A stretch of DNA of 64,000 nucleotides from Asticcacaulis sp. AC460 (GCF_000495795.1 NZ_AWGD01000011.1:124001-188000); one strand, 5' to 3'; counted from the stretch's first letter, positions 17,562-28,232 are shown. Program-made: numbers and translations. The notes: a model not told the origin generated them from the sequence alone.

Positions 17562-17586
17562 ATGAGAGTGAACGATCATTCTCATT
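17562..17586. promoter_or_regulatory. Candidate TetR operator between regulator and efflux operon
   Basis: TGAACGATCATTCT is an imperfect palindrome centred on GATC, nested within ATGAGA...TCTCAT. It lies 103-127 bases before the efflux ATG. Its symmetry and place in the divergent region suggest a repressor site. It is partly Fur-like (GATCATTCTCA), so the assignment is uncertain. Confidence 0.45.
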
Positions 17587-17688
17587 TTTCGCATCTCTAC
17601 TGACAGTTTTTGTCGGCATTGCGGCGCAAACGGAATTCAGTATCCTCATACCTGCGTAACCGACTCTCGTTCGTCCCGGAGAATCCGC

Positions 17689-18852
17689 ATGACCCCGTCC
17701 CTTTCGTCCATTAAGCGCGGCGCCCTCCCCGTGGCGATCCTCCTGGCCGCGACTTTGGGTATGACCGCCTGCGGCAAGAAACAGCAGGGCATGCCCCAAG
17801 GCGGCGCGACCGAGGTCGGCATCGTGGTGGTCCAATCCGAACCCGTGCCGATCACCACCGAACTGTCCGGCCGGACCTCGGCCTATCTGGTTTCCGACGT
17901 ACGGCCCCAGGTCAGCGGCCTGGTCAAGGCGCGCCTGTTCACCGAAGGCGGCTACGTCCGTCAGGGCCAGCCGCTTTACCAGATCGACGCCGCCCCGTTC
18001 CAGGCCCAGTACGCCCAGGCCCAGGCGCAACTGGCCCAGGCCAATGCGTCGCTGACCAGTGCGAAGCTGCGCGCCGAGCGCTACGCCGAACTGGTCAAGG
18101 TCAATGCCGTGTCCAAGCAGGAAAACGACGACGCCCAGGCCGCGCTCGGCCAGGCCAAGGCCTCCGTACAGGCGGCCGAGGCTTCGGTGCAGACCGCCGC
18201 CATCAATCTGAACTACACCAAGGTCGCAGCCCCCATTTCCGGCCGCATCGGCAAGTCCACGGTCACGCCCGGCGCCCTGGTGACAGCGGCCCAGCCGACG
18301 GAACTGGCCCGCATCCAGAACATTGAGCAGGTCTATCTCGACATCAACCAGTCGGTCGCCGAGCTGACCCGCCTCAAGCGCGCCGTCGCCGGCGGCCAGA
18401 TCAGCGAACCGGCCTCGGCCGATGTCGAGCTGATCCTGGAGGACGGTTCGGTCTATCCGCTCAAGGGCCGCCTGCAGTTTTCCGACGTCACGGTCGATCC
18501 GGCCACCGGAACGGTGACCCTGCGCGCCGTGTTCGCCAATCCCGACGGCGCCCTGTTGCCCGGCATGTACGCCAAGGCCCGCGTCATTTCCGGCGTGGTC
18601 GGCAACGGCATCCTGGTGCCCCAGCCCGCCGTCACCCGCGACCCCAAGGGCAATGCCATGGTCATGGTCGTCACCAAGGACAACAAGGCCCAGCCGCGCC
18701 CGATCAAGACCACCCAGACGGTCGGCAACAAGTGGCTGGTCACCGAAGGCCTGCAACCCGGCGACCGCGTCATTGTCGAAGGCCTGCAAAAGGTTATGCC
18801 CGATGCTCCCGTCAAGCCCGTGACCATCGGCGCCGCCGCCGAAAAAAAATAA
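17689..18852 (+). CDS. RND efflux periplasmic adaptor (AcrA/MexA type)
   Basis: 387-residue membrane-fusion protein linking an RND pump to an outer-membrane channel. A lipoprotein leader ends GMTAC. The barrel-sandwich half-motif VRPQVSGLVKARLFTEGGYVRQGQPLYQID and its partner KVAAPISGRIGKSTVTPGALV flank an alanine-rich coiled coil of about 100 residues. First gene of a three-gene operon. Confidence 0.93.
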   Translation: MTPSLSSIKRGALPVAILLAATLGMTACGKKQQGMPQGGATEVGIVVVQSEPVPITTELSGRTSAYLVSDVRPQVSGLVKARLFTEGGYVRQGQPLYQIDAAPFQAQYAQAQAQLAQANASLTSAKLRAERYAELVKVNAVSKQENDDAQAALGQAKASVQAAEASVQTAAINLNYTKVAAPISGRIGKSTVTPGALVTAAQPTELARIQNIEQVYLDINQSVAELTRLKRAVAGGQISEPASADVELILEDGSVYPLKGRLQFSDVTVDPATGTVTLRAVFANPDGALLPGMYAKARVISGVVGNGILVPQPAVTRDPKGNAMVMVVTKDNKAQPRPIKTTQTVGNKWLVTEGLQPGDRVIVEGLQKVMPDAPVKPVTIGAAAEKK

Positions 18853-18898
18853 GGCCCCACCAGGCCTGAACCGACTCCAAAGCCTATAAGCCCATTCC

Positions 18899-18998
18899 CT
18901 AGAGCGGGGTTTTGGTAGACTCAAAACGCCGCTCTAGATTTTTGTTTTGACGCGCAATTTTTCCGAAAAGTGCTGCACACTTTATCGGATTGCGCTCT
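18899..18998. repeat. Double-hairpin intergenic repeat, copy D1
   Basis: Two adjacent hairpins: TAGAGCGG...CCGCTCTA, then GCGCAAT...ATTGCGC, separated by a T-rich segment (ATTTTTGTTTTGACGCGC). The same layout and spacer recur at 54855-54959. It fills the 160-base gap between the adaptor and pump genes, where it could affect RNA stability or partial termination. Confidence 0.75.
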
Positions 18999-19012
18999 GA
19001 AGGATACCGGCA

Positions 19013-22000
19013 ATGCTCTCCCGTTTCTTCATCCACCGTCCGATCTTCGCCTGGGTCGTGGCCATCGTCATCATGATGGCCGGCATCCTTTCGATCTGGA
19101 AGCTGCCGATCGCGCAGTATCCCCAGATCGCCCTGCCCCAGGTATCGGTCTCGGCCTTCTATCCCGGTGCCTCGGCCAAGACGGTGGAAGACAGCGTCAC
19201 CCAGATCATCGAACAACAGATGAAGGGCATCGACGGGCTGCTGTATATGAATTCGACCTCGGATTCGAGCGGCGCGGCCAGTGTCACCCTGACCTTCAAG
19301 TCCGGAATCGACCCCGACATCGCCCAGGTCCAGGTCCAGAACAAGCTGCAATCCGCCACCGCCCTGCTGCCGCAGGAGGTGCAACAACAGGGCCTCAGCG
19401 TGAGCAAGGCGACCGGCAGCTTCCTGATGGCCATCGGTCTGTATTCCGACGATCCCAATGTCAGCAGCACCGATCTGGGCGACTATATGAGCTCGACCCT
19501 GATCGACCAGGTCAGCCGCGTCGATGGCGTCGGAACGATCCAGAATTTCGGCGCCCAGTACGGCATGCGCATCTGGCTCGATCCGGCCAAGCTGACCGGC
19601 TACAACCTGACACCCACCGACGTCATCGCCGCCATTCGTGCCCAGAATACCCAGGTTTCGGCCGGGCAGCTGGGCGGTTTGCCGGCCGTCAAGGGCACGG
19701 CGCTGAACGCCACCATTACGGCGCAGTCGCGCCTGACCACGGTCGAGCAATTCCGCCAGATCATCGTTAAGAACTCGGCCGGTGGCGCCACGGTGCGCCT
19801 CCAGGACGTCGCGCGCGTAGAGATGGGCGCCGAACAATATGCCGCGTCGGTGAAGTTCAACGGCCGGCCGGCCACCGGCATGGCGATCAGCCTGTCGACC
19901 GGCGCCAACGCGCTGGAAACCGCCAAGGCGGTCAAGCTCAAAATGGACCAGCTGTCGAAAGGCTTCCCTGCGGGTTACAAGTATGTCGTGCCGTTCGACA
20001 CGACGCCGTTCGTCGAACTGTCGATCCATGAGGTCATCAAGACCCTGGTCGAAGCCGTCGTCCTGGTCTTCCTGGTCATGTTCCTGTTCCTGCAGAACTG
20101 GCGCGCCACCCTGATTCCGACGATCGCCGTTCCGGTGGTTCTGCTGGGGACCTTTGCCGTCCTGGCGGCATTCGGCTACTCCATCAATACCCTGACCCTG
20201 TTCGCCCTGGTTCTGGCCATCGGGCTACTGGTCGACGACGCCATCGTCGTGGTCGAAAACGTCGAGCGCGTCATGCGCGAGGAAGGGCTTCCGCCTCTGG
20301 CCGCCACCATCAAGTCGATGAATGAGATCACCGGCGCCCTTATCGGTATCGCCCTGGTCCTGTCGGCGGTGTTCATTCCCATGGCCTTCTTCGGCGGCTC
20401 GCAGGGCGTCATCTACCGCCAGTTCTCGATCACCATGGTCTCCGCCATGGCCCTGTCGGTGGTCGTCGCCCTGGTGCTGACACCGGCGCTCTGCGCGACC
20501 TTGCTGAAGCCGATCACGGCGAATCATGAGCCCAAGGGTTTCTTCGGCTGGTTCAACCGCAATTTCGACCGCGCCGCCGTCGCCTATCGCAACGCCGTCA
20601 ACCGCATCCTGGGCCAGAGCGCGCGCTATCTCACCATCTTCCTGGTGATTGTCGGGCTGATGGTCGTGCTGTTCACGCGCATCCCGACCGCCTTCCTGCC
20701 GGATGAAGACCAGGGCTACCTGTTCACCATCGTGCAACTGCCCCCCGGTGCGACCGAAGAACGGACCCTGGCCGTGCTGGATCAGGTCTATGACCAGTTC
20801 AAGAACGACCCGGCTGTCGCTTCGGCCTTTACCGTCTCGGGCTTCTCCTTCTCGGGACCTGGCCAGAATGCCGGCATGGCTTTCGTCCGCCTGAAAGATT
20901 TCGAAGAACGCAAGGGCGAAAACATGAAGGCCTCGGCTGTCGCCGGACGCGCCATGGGCACCTTCATGCAGTTCCGCGACGCCATGGCCTTCGCCATCGT
21001 GCCACCGGCCGTGTCCGAACTGGGCAACTCGTCCGGCTTCGACCTTCAGCTCAAGGACGTCGGCGGGGTCGGTCACGACGCCCTGCTCAATGCCCGCAAC
21101 CAGGTCCTGGGCATGGCCTCGCAGAACCCGGCCTTGGCCGGGGTGCGTCCTAACGGTATGGAAGACACGCCTCAGCTGAAGCTGGAAATCGACCAGGCCG
21201 CCGCCGGCGCCATGGGCCTGAGCCTCGGCGACATCAATGCGACCCTGTCCAGCGCCATGGGCGGCGCCTATGTCAACGACTTCATCGACCGCAACCGGGT
21301 CAAGAAGGTCTATGTCCAGGCCGATGCCCCCTTCCGCATGAGGCCCGAAGACCTCGACCGCTGGTATGTCCGTAACGACCAGGGCAATATGGTGCCCTTC
21401 TCCGCCTTCGCCACCTCGCACTGGGAGTTCGGCTCCCCGCGCCTGGAACGCTATAACGGCGCCCCGTCGATGAACGTCCAGGGAGCAGCCGCTCCCGGCA
21501 AGTCATCGGGTCAGGCCATGGCCGAGATGGAAAAGATCATCGCCACCCTGCCCGCCGGCATTTCATATGAATGGACGGGCCTGTCGTTACAGGAAAAGCA
21601 ATCCGGCGCCGAAGCCCCGATGCTGTACGCCCTGTCGATCTTCGTGGTCTTCATCCTGTTGGCCGCCCTGTACGAAAGCTGGTCGATCCCCGTCGCCATC
21701 GTCATGGTCATCCCGCTGGGCGTTCTGGGGGCCTTGCTGGCCACCATGCTGCGCGGCCTGGCCAACGATATCTACCTCCAGGTGGCGCTGTTGACCATCA
21801 TCGGGCTCAGTTCCAAGAACGCCATCCTGATCGTCGAGTTCGCCAAGCATAACCACGAGAAGGGCATGAGCCTGATCGACGCCACCCTGGAAGCCGTCCG
21901 GGTCCGTCTGCGCCCGATCATCATGACCTCGCTGGCCTTCACCTTCGGCATTACGCCGCTGGTCTTCGCCAACGGCGCGGGGTCCGGCAGCCAGAACGCC

Positions 22001-22186
22001 ATCGGTACCGGCCTGGTCGGCGGCATCATTTCTGCCACCCTGCTGGCCATCTTCTTCATCCCGCTGTTCTTCGTCGTCATCGAACGCATCTTCAAGGCCG
22101 ACGAAAAGCACCTGAAGAAACTGGCCCTGCAACGCGAAGCCGAAGCCCTGCTCGACAACGACCCCAATAGCCGCGGAGGGCACTGA
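19013..22186 (+). CDS. RND multidrug efflux pump (AcrB type)
   Basis: 1057-residue inner-membrane proton/drug antiporter. The start [20 protein letters not shown] is the typical first helix. [16 protein letters not shown] near residue 400 contains the paired aspartates of the proton relay. Two large periplasmic loops and a second set of helices ([31 protein letters not shown]) complete the fold. Full family length. Substrates are not predictable. Confidence 0.95.
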   Translation: MLSRFFIHRPIFAWVVAIVIMMAGILSIWKLPIAQYPQIALPQVSVSAFYPGASAKTVEDSVTQIIEQQMKGIDGLLYMNSTSDSSGAASVTLTFKSGIDPDIAQVQVQNKLQSATALLPQEVQQQGLSVSKATGSFLMAIGLYSDDPNVSSTDLGDYMSSTLIDQVSRVDGVGTIQNFGAQYGMRIWLDPAKLTGYNLTPTDVIAAIRAQNTQVSAGQLGGLPAVKGTALNATITAQSRLTTVEQFRQIIVKNSAGGATVRLQDVARVEMGAEQYAASVKFNGRPATGMAISLSTGANALETAKAVKLKMDQLSKGFPAGYKYVVPFDTTPFVELSIHEVIKTLVEAVVLVFLVMFLFLQNWRATLIPTIAVPVVLLGTFAVLAAFGYSINTLTLFALVLAIGLLVDDAIVVVENVERVMREEGLPPLAATIKSMNEITGALIGIALVLSAVFIPMAFFGGSQGVIYRQFSITMVSAMALSVVVALVLTPALCATLLKPITANHEPKGFFGWFNRNFDRAAVAYRNAVNRILGQSARYLTIFLVIVGLMVVLFTRIPTAFLPDEDQGYLFTIVQLPPGATEERTLAVLDQVYDQFKNDPAVASAFTVSGFSFSGPGQNAGMAFVRLKDFEERKGENMKASAVAGRAMGTFMQFRDAMAFAIVPPAVSELGNSSGFDLQLKDVGGVGHDALLNARNQVLGMASQNPALAGVRPNGMEDTPQLKLEIDQAAAGAMGLSLGDINATLSSAMGGAYVNDFIDRNRVKKVYVQADAPFRMRPEDLDRWYVRNDQGNMVPFSAFATSHWEFGSPRLERYNGAPSMNVQGAAAPGKSSGQAMAEMEKIIATLPAGISYEWTGLSLQEKQSGAEAPMLYALSIFVVFILLAALYESWSIPVAIVMVIPLGVLGALLATMLRGLANDIYLQVALLTIIGLSSKNAILIVEFAKHNHEKGMSLIDATLEAVRVRLRPIIMTSLAFTFGITPLVFANGAGSGSQNAIGTGLVGGIISATLLAIFFIPLFFVVIERIFKADEKHLKKLALQREAEALLDNDPNSRGGH

Positions 22187-22188
22187 TC

Positions 22189-23574
22189 ATGCCTAAGCTT
22201 GTTCGACTTTTCCTTCTGACCACCGTGGGCGCCGTAGCGTTGAGCGCGTGCACCATGGCCCCGAAATATGAGCGCGGAGTCCTGCCGGTACCGGGCCAGT
22301 TCCCAGCCGAAGCCTCGAGCGTTTCGGCCGAAACCCTGTCTTGGCGCCAGGTTTTCCTCGACCCGCGCCTGCAGGCGGTCATCGCCCAGTCGCTGGACAA
22401 CAACCGCGACCTGCGCGTGGCAGTGCTCAATGTCGAGCGCACCCGCCAGCAGTACCGCATCCAGCGTGCCGGCTTGCTGCCGGGCGTCAATGGCAGCGTC
22501 TCCGGCACGCGCGGCGATACCGGTCAGGTTGATGCCTCGGGCAATCCGGTCGGCGAGACCGAAGTCTATAGCGCCAATATCGGCGCGGCGTGGGAGATCG
22601 ACCTGTTTGGCCGCGTGCGCTCGCTGAGCCAGGCGGCGCAGAACACCTATTTCGCCGCCGGTGAAAACCGCAAGGCCGCCCAGATCAGCCTGATTTCGGC
22701 CGTGGCCTCGACCTGGCTGACCCTTGCCGCCGACCAGGAACAACTGCGGCTGTCGCGGCAGACCCTGCGGTCGCGTGAGGAGAGCCTTGACCTGACGCAA
22801 CGGCGTTTCGACGCCGGCGCCTCGGATCAGTTGACCCTGCGCCAGGCCCAGGTGCTGACAGAGCAAGCCCGCGGCGATGTCGCGTCGTTAAGTGCGCTGG
22901 TGCAACAGGACCAGAATGCCCTGCGGCTGCTGGTCGGCGCCGAAGTGGCCGCGGAAAACCTGCCGGATGCCTTCCCCGATAATGCGGTCCTGGCCGACCT
23001 GCCGGTGGGCGTGCCGTCGGACGTGCTGCTGAAGCGGCCGGACGTGCTGGCGGCGGAGTATGGTTTGAAGGCGGCCAATGCCAATATCGGTGCGGCGCGC
23101 GCCGCCTTCTTCCCGAGCATCTCGCTGACCGGGAGCGTTGGCAAGGCCTCAACCGATCTGGGGCAACTGTTCGACGGGACGGATACCTGGACCTTCTCGC
23201 CGTCGATCTCGGTGCCGATCTTCGCCGGCGGCGCCAACCGCGCCAATCTCGGTGTTGCCAATACCAGCCGCGACATCGCCGTGGCCCAGTATGAGCAGGC
23301 CATCCAAGCGGCGTTCCGCGATGTTTCGGATCAACTGGCGACGCGCTCGACCATCGACGAACGGCTCAGCGCCCAGACCCGCGTGGTTGAGGCGGCTGCA
23401 GACAGCAACGCGCTGGCTCAGGCGCGGTTTACCCAGGGTGTGGATTCGCGTTTGACCCTGGTCGATGCCGAGCGGACGTCTTACGGCGCCCAGCAACAGC
23501 TGATCGGCATCCGGCTGGTGCGGGCGGTCAACCTGGTCAACCTGTACGCCGCGCTCGGCGGCGGTTTCGAATAG
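22189..23574 (+). CDS. Outer-membrane efflux channel lipoprotein (OprM/TolC type)
   Basis: 461-residue NodT/OprM-like channel. The leader ends in LSACTMAP with lipid-accepting Cys21. Two repeats of the outer-membrane-factor fold are present (DPRLQAVIAQSLDNNRDLRVAVLNVE early; LLKRPDVLAAEYGLKAANANIGAARAAFFP in the middle). It starts 2 bases after the pump stop. It ends before a long palindromic element that may serve as operon terminator. Confidence 0.93.
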   Translation: MPKLVRLFLLTTVGAVALSACTMAPKYERGVLPVPGQFPAEASSVSAETLSWRQVFLDPRLQAVIAQSLDNNRDLRVAVLNVERTRQQYRIQRAGLLPGVNGSVSGTRGDTGQVDASGNPVGETEVYSANIGAAWEIDLFGRVRSLSQAAQNTYFAAGENRKAAQISLISAVASTWLTLAADQEQLRLSRQTLRSREESLDLTQRRFDAGASDQLTLRQAQVLTEQARGDVASLSALVQQDQNALRLLVGAEVAAENLPDAFPDNAVLADLPVGVPSDVLLKRPDVLAAEYGLKAANANIGAARAAFFPSISLTGSVGKASTDLGQLFDGTDTWTFSPSISVPIFAGGANRANLGVANTSRDIAVAQYEQAIQAAFRDVSDQLATRSTIDERLSAQTRVVEAAADSNALAQARFTQGVDSRLTLVDAERTSYGAQQQLIGIRLVRAVNLVNLYAALGGGFE

Positions 23575-23586
23575 TGGGCTTCACAC

Positions 23587-23740
23587 CCCCTCCGCTTCGA
23601 CGCGCTACAGCCTTCGGCTTTCGCTTGCTCAGCACCTCCCCCGCAAGCGGTGGAGAATAAGAAGCGACTATCCTCCCCCGTTTACGGGGGAGGTGTCGAG
23701 CAAGTGAGCCCGCAGGGCGAAACGCGTCGAGACGGAGGGG
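23587..23740. repeat. Large imperfect palindrome between convergent operons (element E)
   Basis: Arms of about 56 bases (23587-23642 and 23686-23740) are complementary with few mismatches, around a nested CCTCCCCCG-TTTA-CGGGGGAGG hairpin. It separates the efflux operon from the convergent ThuA-type gene and could act as a two-way terminator. The right arm is related to 51271-51350. The 23575-23754 gap holds no gene. Confidence 0.7.
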
Positions 23741-23754
23741 GCGTGCAGCCCCGC

Positions 23755-26193
23755 TTACTGCGCCAGAATGTACGTCGCGAGCACCTTACGGTCATCCTCG
23801 CTGATACCTTCGAAGGCCGGCATGGCATGGGTTCCACCCCACACACCCGTGCTGCCAGCGCCGATCCGTCCGGCAACATAGTCCACCGCATCGGCACGAT
23901 CGTGGTACTTCGCCGCCACCTTCTTGTACGACGGCCCGACCGAGTCCTCGTCGATCTGGTGGCACGACAGGCACGAATTGTCCTCCAGCAGAGCCAGGGC
24001 AGGTGATACCGGCGCCTCGGCCACAGCGACCGCCACGGGCTCCAACTCACCCGGCCGGAAGACGATCCGGTACAGGCCCGACGTCGGGTTCGGCGCGTTC
24101 CACTTCGGCCCATAGGCTAGGACATACAGGTTACCGTCCGGGCCGAACATCATGTCGATCGGGTTGTCGATCTTCACGTTGGGCGCCAAATCGACGATCT
24201 GGCGGACATTCCCCTGGTTGTCGAAATCGACCACCTTCACATAGCTGCGCACGAAGTCCGAGATGAACAGCTTGCCCTCGTACCAGACCGGGAGGTTGGT
24301 CGTCGCCGGGGTTTTCAGCCGGCGGTAAACGCCGCCCGCCGTCGCCGAACGGCCGCCCGTGCCCAGTTCCGGGAAGATCGAGGATTCGTTGTACGGATAG
24401 TACAGCAGGGCTGGACGCGCCGGCGGCAGCACCTTCATACCGGTATTGCGCGCCGACGGATTGACCGGATGCGCCGGATCGAAGGCCGGGCCATTGGCGC
24501 CGGTGACGAAGTCGTGCTTGTGGTAGGGATAGTTGTTGCCGATGAACAGCGGCCAGCCGTAGTTGCCAGGGCTCTTGATCTCGTTGATCTCGTCATGGCC
24601 GCGCACGCCGCGGTTCTCGTCGTCGACGCTGGAATCCGGGCCGACATCGCCGAGATACAGGTAGCCCGTCTTCGGGTCCTGAGCGAGCGAGTACGGGTTA
24701 CGGAAGCCCATGGCGTAGATTTCCGGCCGGCCCTGTTTCGGGCTGGCGAACAGGTTGCCCTTCGGCACGGTGTAACCACCGGCGGGCTTGGGCCGGATGC
24801 GCAGGATCTTGCCGCGCAGGTCCTGGGTGTTGCCCGACGAACGGCCGGCATCCATGTCGCCGCCGGTCGGACGGTTATCCAGCGGCGCGAAGCCGTTGAC
24901 GTCCTTGTCCCACGGATTGGTGTTATCGCCCGTGGTGATGAACAGCTCGCCGGCCTTGTTGAACAGCAGGCCGCTGCCGGTGTGGCAGCAGGTGTCCTCG
25001 ATCGGGATATCGATCAGGGTATCGACCGGGGTCAGGCGCCCGGCCTTCACGTCCAGCCGGAAGCGGCCGACGCGGTTCATCATCTTGCCGCCCTTTCCGC
25101 GCTTCGAATGCTGGATGTAGAGAATGCGATTGCCGGCAAAGCCCGGATCGACGGCCAGGGCATAGGCGCCGTGCTCGCCATTGGACGAATCGAAGGCCAC
25201 CTTGCCCACCGTGCGGCGCGTGCCCCAGGTCGGATCGACATGGATCAGCTCGCCGCCACGCTGGATGATCAGAATGCTGCGGTCGGGCAGGAAGTCGAAA
25301 GCGATCGGCTCATTCATGTTGGAGACGACGGTTTCGCGCGTCATGCGCTCGGCCGCCGGGCGGACCTTGCTGTAATCCTTGGCTTTGTTGCCGACGGCAT
25401 AGGTCAGACCCTGAATGATCAGGCGCTGCATGATCGGTTCGGCATAGGATTCGTTGCGGTGGCCCAGGCCGATATAGAAGCCGCGGCCGCCGTCAAAGTC
25501 GTTCGACCATACCATGTTGCTGATGCCCTGGGATTGCGATCCCTGGTAGCTCTGGCTGTCGATTTTCAGAATGTGGTGCAGGAAGGGGCTGACGTCGCGG
25601 TAGTCGTACCACTCGTCGGTGAAGCGCAGCTCGCCCTTCTTGACCAGGGCGGGATCGGCGGCAATGGCCGGGTTGTGCGGATCGGCGACGACCAGCCGGG
25701 CTTCCTGGATGGCCGGGTGGTGCTTGAAATGGCCGCCGATCAGCTTGGTGTACCACGGCCACTTGCCGTCGCTTTCGGTGTCGGTCGCCGAGTGTATGCC
25801 CAGAAGGCCACCGCCCGACTGGATAAAGTGTTCGAAGGCGGCCTGCTGGTTTTCGTCCAGGATATCGCCCGTGGTGTTGAGGAACACGACGGCGTCATAG
25901 GTCTTCAGGTTGTCGTCGGTGAAGACCGACGCGTCCTCGGTGACGGTGACGCTGAAGCCCTGCTTTTGAGCCAGGTCCTTGAGCGCCGCTTGGCCGGTCG
26001 GGATGGAGTCGTGACGGAAGCCGGCGGTCTTGGAAAAGACCAGGACCTGCGCCCCCATCAGCGGTTTGGCCGTTGCTCTTGCGGGGCCTTTCGCGGCCCA
26101 GGCAGCAAACGCCACGGCCAGGGCGGCCAGGACGAGTATCAGCCCGAACAGCAGCTTACCGCGGCCCAGACCCAATCTTTGAACTATCGCCAT
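23755..26193 (-). CDS. ThuA / PQQ-type sugar dehydrogenase / cytochrome c fusion
   Basis: 812-residue exported or membrane-anchored protein with three parts. A leader or anchor helix is followed by a ThuA-like domain (QVLVFSKTAGFRHDSIP, GGGLLGIHSATDTES; residues about 45-250). Next is a glucose/sorbosone dehydrogenase beta-propeller (EHGAYALAVDPGF, GELFITTGDN, YAMGFRNPYSLA). Last is a C-terminal cytochrome c with CLSCH near residue 740 and a likely Met ligand in THAMPAF. This suggests periplasmic sugar oxidation coupled to electron transfer. ATG 26193 is chosen because GAGGAAACA precedes it. Substrate unknown. Confidence 0.85.
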   Translation of the reverse strand: MAIVQRLGLGRGKLLFGLILVLAALAVAFAAWAAKGPARATAKPLMGAQVLVFSKTAGFRHDSIPTGQAALKDLAQKQGFSVTVTEDASVFTDDNLKTYDAVVFLNTTGDILDENQQAAFEHFIQSGGGLLGIHSATDTESDGKWPWYTKLIGGHFKHHPAIQEARLVVADPHNPAIAADPALVKKGELRFTDEWYDYRDVSPFLHHILKIDSQSYQGSQSQGISNMVWSNDFDGGRGFYIGLGHRNESYAEPIMQRLIIQGLTYAVGNKAKDYSKVRPAAERMTRETVVSNMNEPIAFDFLPDRSILIIQRGGELIHVDPTWGTRRTVGKVAFDSSNGEHGAYALAVDPGFAGNRILYIQHSKRGKGGKMMNRVGRFRLDVKAGRLTPVDTLIDIPIEDTCCHTGSGLLFNKAGELFITTGDNTNPWDKDVNGFAPLDNRPTGGDMDAGRSSGNTQDLRGKILRIRPKPAGGYTVPKGNLFASPKQGRPEIYAMGFRNPYSLAQDPKTGYLYLGDVGPDSSVDDENRGVRGHDEINEIKSPGNYGWPLFIGNNYPYHKHDFVTGANGPAFDPAHPVNPSARNTGMKVLPPARPALLYYPYNESSIFPELGTGGRSATAGGVYRRLKTPATTNLPVWYEGKLFISDFVRSYVKVVDFDNQGNVRQIVDLAPNVKIDNPIDMMFGPDGNLYVLAYGPKWNAPNPTSGLYRIVFRPGELEPVAVAVAEAPVSPALALLEDNSCLSCHQIDEDSVGPSYKKVAAKYHDRADAVDYVAGRIGAGSTGVWGGTHAMPAFEGISEDDRKVLATYILAQ

Positions 26194-26243
26194 TGTTTCC
26201 TCTCGATCTTGTTTTTTCTTGTCTTCTTCACAGCTTACGGGGA

Positions 26244-26300
26244 AGCGCCCTCCTCCCCATCTCATGGGGGGGGTGCCGGCGAAGCCGGCGGAGGGGTATT
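26244..26300. repeat. Intergenic palindromic repeat, family C variant
   Basis: GC-rich hairpin sequence (CTCCTCCCCATCTCATGGGG, then GCCGGCGAAGCCGGC) related in reverse to the copies at 36751, 38755, 42491 and 51198. It lies between the receptor stop (26310) and the ThuA-fusion start. Confidence 0.6.
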
Positions 26301-26309
26301 CTTCGGTCT

Positions 26310-28139
26310 TTAAAACGCCTTACGCAAACTCACCGTTACATTGCGTCCCCGCGCCCGGAAGCCGACCACGGTTTCATACTCCGCATCCCACAGATTGCCG
26401 ATCCGCGCCGACACCGCCAGCCCATCTCCAAAACCATAGCCGACCGTCAGATCGCTGCGGACATAGCCTTTCAACCTGACATCGCCGGTCGGGATCGAAT
26501 TGGACGAACGCTTGCCGACATAACGGTTGTCCAGCCGCACGGTCCATCCCGGCGAAGGCGTCCAGGTCACGTCGAACGCCGCCGTCAGGTCCGGCCGATG
26601 CAACAGGCCATCCTCGCTGCCATTGACCTCGTTCTTCAGGGTCGAGACCCGCGCCTCATAGGTCACCCGCGATCCGATCGGGCCTTCCAGGCCCAGGTCG
26701 ACGCCGGAAATTTCCACCTTGTCGCGGTTGACCAGCTTGAAGGTAGCGAAATCGAAGTCGATCAGGTTGCGATAGACGGTGCTGTGGGCCGCGATCGTCA
26801 GACGCGCACCACCGAACCGGTACGCCAGGCGGAGATCGCCGCCTTCGCTTTCTTCCGGCCGCAGATCGGGCGAACCAACCAGCGGATCGCCCAGGGCGTA
26901 GAAGCTCGGCACCTTCAGCGACCGGCCCCAGGTGCCGGCCACGGCCAGGCGATCGTCGGCCGACTGCCATTCCAGACTGGCGCGATGGCTCCACGCCGCC
27001 TTGTCGTTGTCGCGGGCATCGGCGCGGATGCCGCCGCGCAACGAGAAGCCGCCGCCCAGCCGGACCAGGCCTTCGCCGAAGACGCCGGCGCTGCTGCGGT
27101 CCTGTTCGAAACTGGATGGCAGTGAAAAGAAGCCGAAGTCCAGCACGCCGTCGACCTCGCCCTGTTCGCGCATCAACTCGACGCCGGCGGCGTAATCCAC
27201 CCGCTGGCCGGCGGCACGATAGGTGGCGGTGGCCTGGACTCTATCGAAAGAACTGGTCTGGACCGTTGCCGGTGTGCCGCCGGCCATCGGATCGCCCATG
27301 GCCGGGCTATACTGGTCCTGATCACGCCGGAAAGCCGCCAGGTTCACGTTGACACTTCGGCCATCGCCAGCCGGTTGCCGGAACGACAACCCAGCCAGGC
27401 GGTCCTTGTCCTGGATATGCTGCTGTTCGCCGTTCGAATAGAGAATTCCGCCGCTGGCGACATCAAAACCTTCACGGTCGCTGTCAGCGGCGCGGACGAA
27501 CAGGCTGAGGCGGCCATCGCGCGGCGTCGCGCCCGTCAACTTCGCCGTCACGGTCGAGAGCGTCCGCCACTGCCCCAGGTCCTTGTCGCCGTCCTCGCCA
27601 TGGCGGGCAGCGCCGTTCAGAGTCCAGCCGCCCAGATCGACGCCACCGGCCAGGCGGACGGCATATTCCTCATCGCCCGAAACCGACAGGCGCAGTTGCG
27701 GTTGCGGTTGCAGGTCGATCTCGGTCGTCACCACGCCGGCCAGGGCGCCGGAACCGTACAGGGCCGACAAAGGCCCCTGCCCCACGGTAACTCCGGAAAT
27801 CTCATCACCGGCCAGGGTGGAAAAGTCATAGGCGCCGCCGCGCGAATCGCCGAGGTCATGGACCGGCACGCCTTCGATCAGCACCGGGGTGAAGTTAGCG
27901 TCGGCGCCGCGCACGAACAGTTCGGCGCGCGATCCCGCCACGCCGCCGTCCAGAACCGTCATGCCGGGCACGCCTTCCAGGACGTCATTGACCGACTGGC
28001 CCTCCTTGGCGACGCGGTGTTCGGACCACGGCACGGCGGTTTTCAGCCTTGTGCTGACGATGACAACGTCTTCGGCGAACGCCGGAACCGTCACGGCGGT
28101 CAACGCCCCCGCGCTGCACAGAACCCAAACCCACTTCAC
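26310..28139 (-). CDS. TonB-dependent receptor, BtuB-like
   Basis: 609-residue outer-membrane receptor. A plug with RGADANFTPVLIEGVPVHDLGDSRGG and YDFSTLAGDEISGVTVGQGP matches a BtuB-like group. The C-terminus ends NVTVSLRKAF. The chosen start is GTG 28139, because AGGGAG lies nine bases upstream and a good Sec leader (VLCSAGALTAVTVPAFA) begins there; an in-frame ATG at 28196 has no leader. No cobalamin riboswitch is visible in the 93 bases before it, so vitamin B12 as substrate is not supported. It follows another receptor gene on the same strand and may be co-transcribed. Confidence 0.8.
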   Translation of the reverse strand: MKWVWVLCSAGALTAVTVPAFAEDVVIVSTRLKTAVPWSEHRVAKEGQSVNDVLEGVPGMTVLDGGVAGSRAELFVRGADANFTPVLIEGVPVHDLGDSRGGAYDFSTLAGDEISGVTVGQGPLSALYGSGALAGVVTTEIDLQPQPQLRLSVSGDEEYAVRLAGGVDLGGWTLNGAARHGEDGDKDLGQWRTLSTVTAKLTGATPRDGRLSLFVRAADSDREGFDVASGGILYSNGEQQHIQDKDRLAGLSFRQPAGDGRSVNVNLAAFRRDQDQYSPAMGDPMAGGTPATVQTSSFDRVQATATYRAAGQRVDYAAGVELMREQGEVDGVLDFGFFSLPSSFEQDRSSAGVFGEGLVRLGGGFSLRGGIRADARDNDKAAWSHRASLEWQSADDRLAVAGTWGRSLKVPSFYALGDPLVGSPDLRPEESEGGDLRLAYRFGGARLTIAAHSTVYRNLIDFDFATFKLVNRDKVEISGVDLGLEGPIGSRVTYEARVSTLKNEVNGSEDGLLHRPDLTAAFDVTWTPSPGWTVRLDNRYVGKRSSNSIPTGDVRLKGYVRSDLTVGYGFGDGLAVSARIGNLWDAEYETVVGFRARGRNVTVSLRKAF

Positions 28140-28232
28140 GCGGAACTCCCTGAACGACCCAGGCGGAGTTGCAGCACGAAATGCGGCAAACCTCAATATG
28201 TAAACGATGTAAAGGATTACAATGATGAGGAC

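Noticed and set aside
17562-17586. Fur box before the efflux operon
   Set aside because: GATCATTCTCA is Fur-like, but the arms do not fit the 7-1-7 pattern of the other sites and the divergent TetR gene gives a simpler explanation.
28140-28232. Cobalamin riboswitch before the BtuB-like receptor
   Set aside because: Only 93 bases are available and no B12-box-like sequence is visible.
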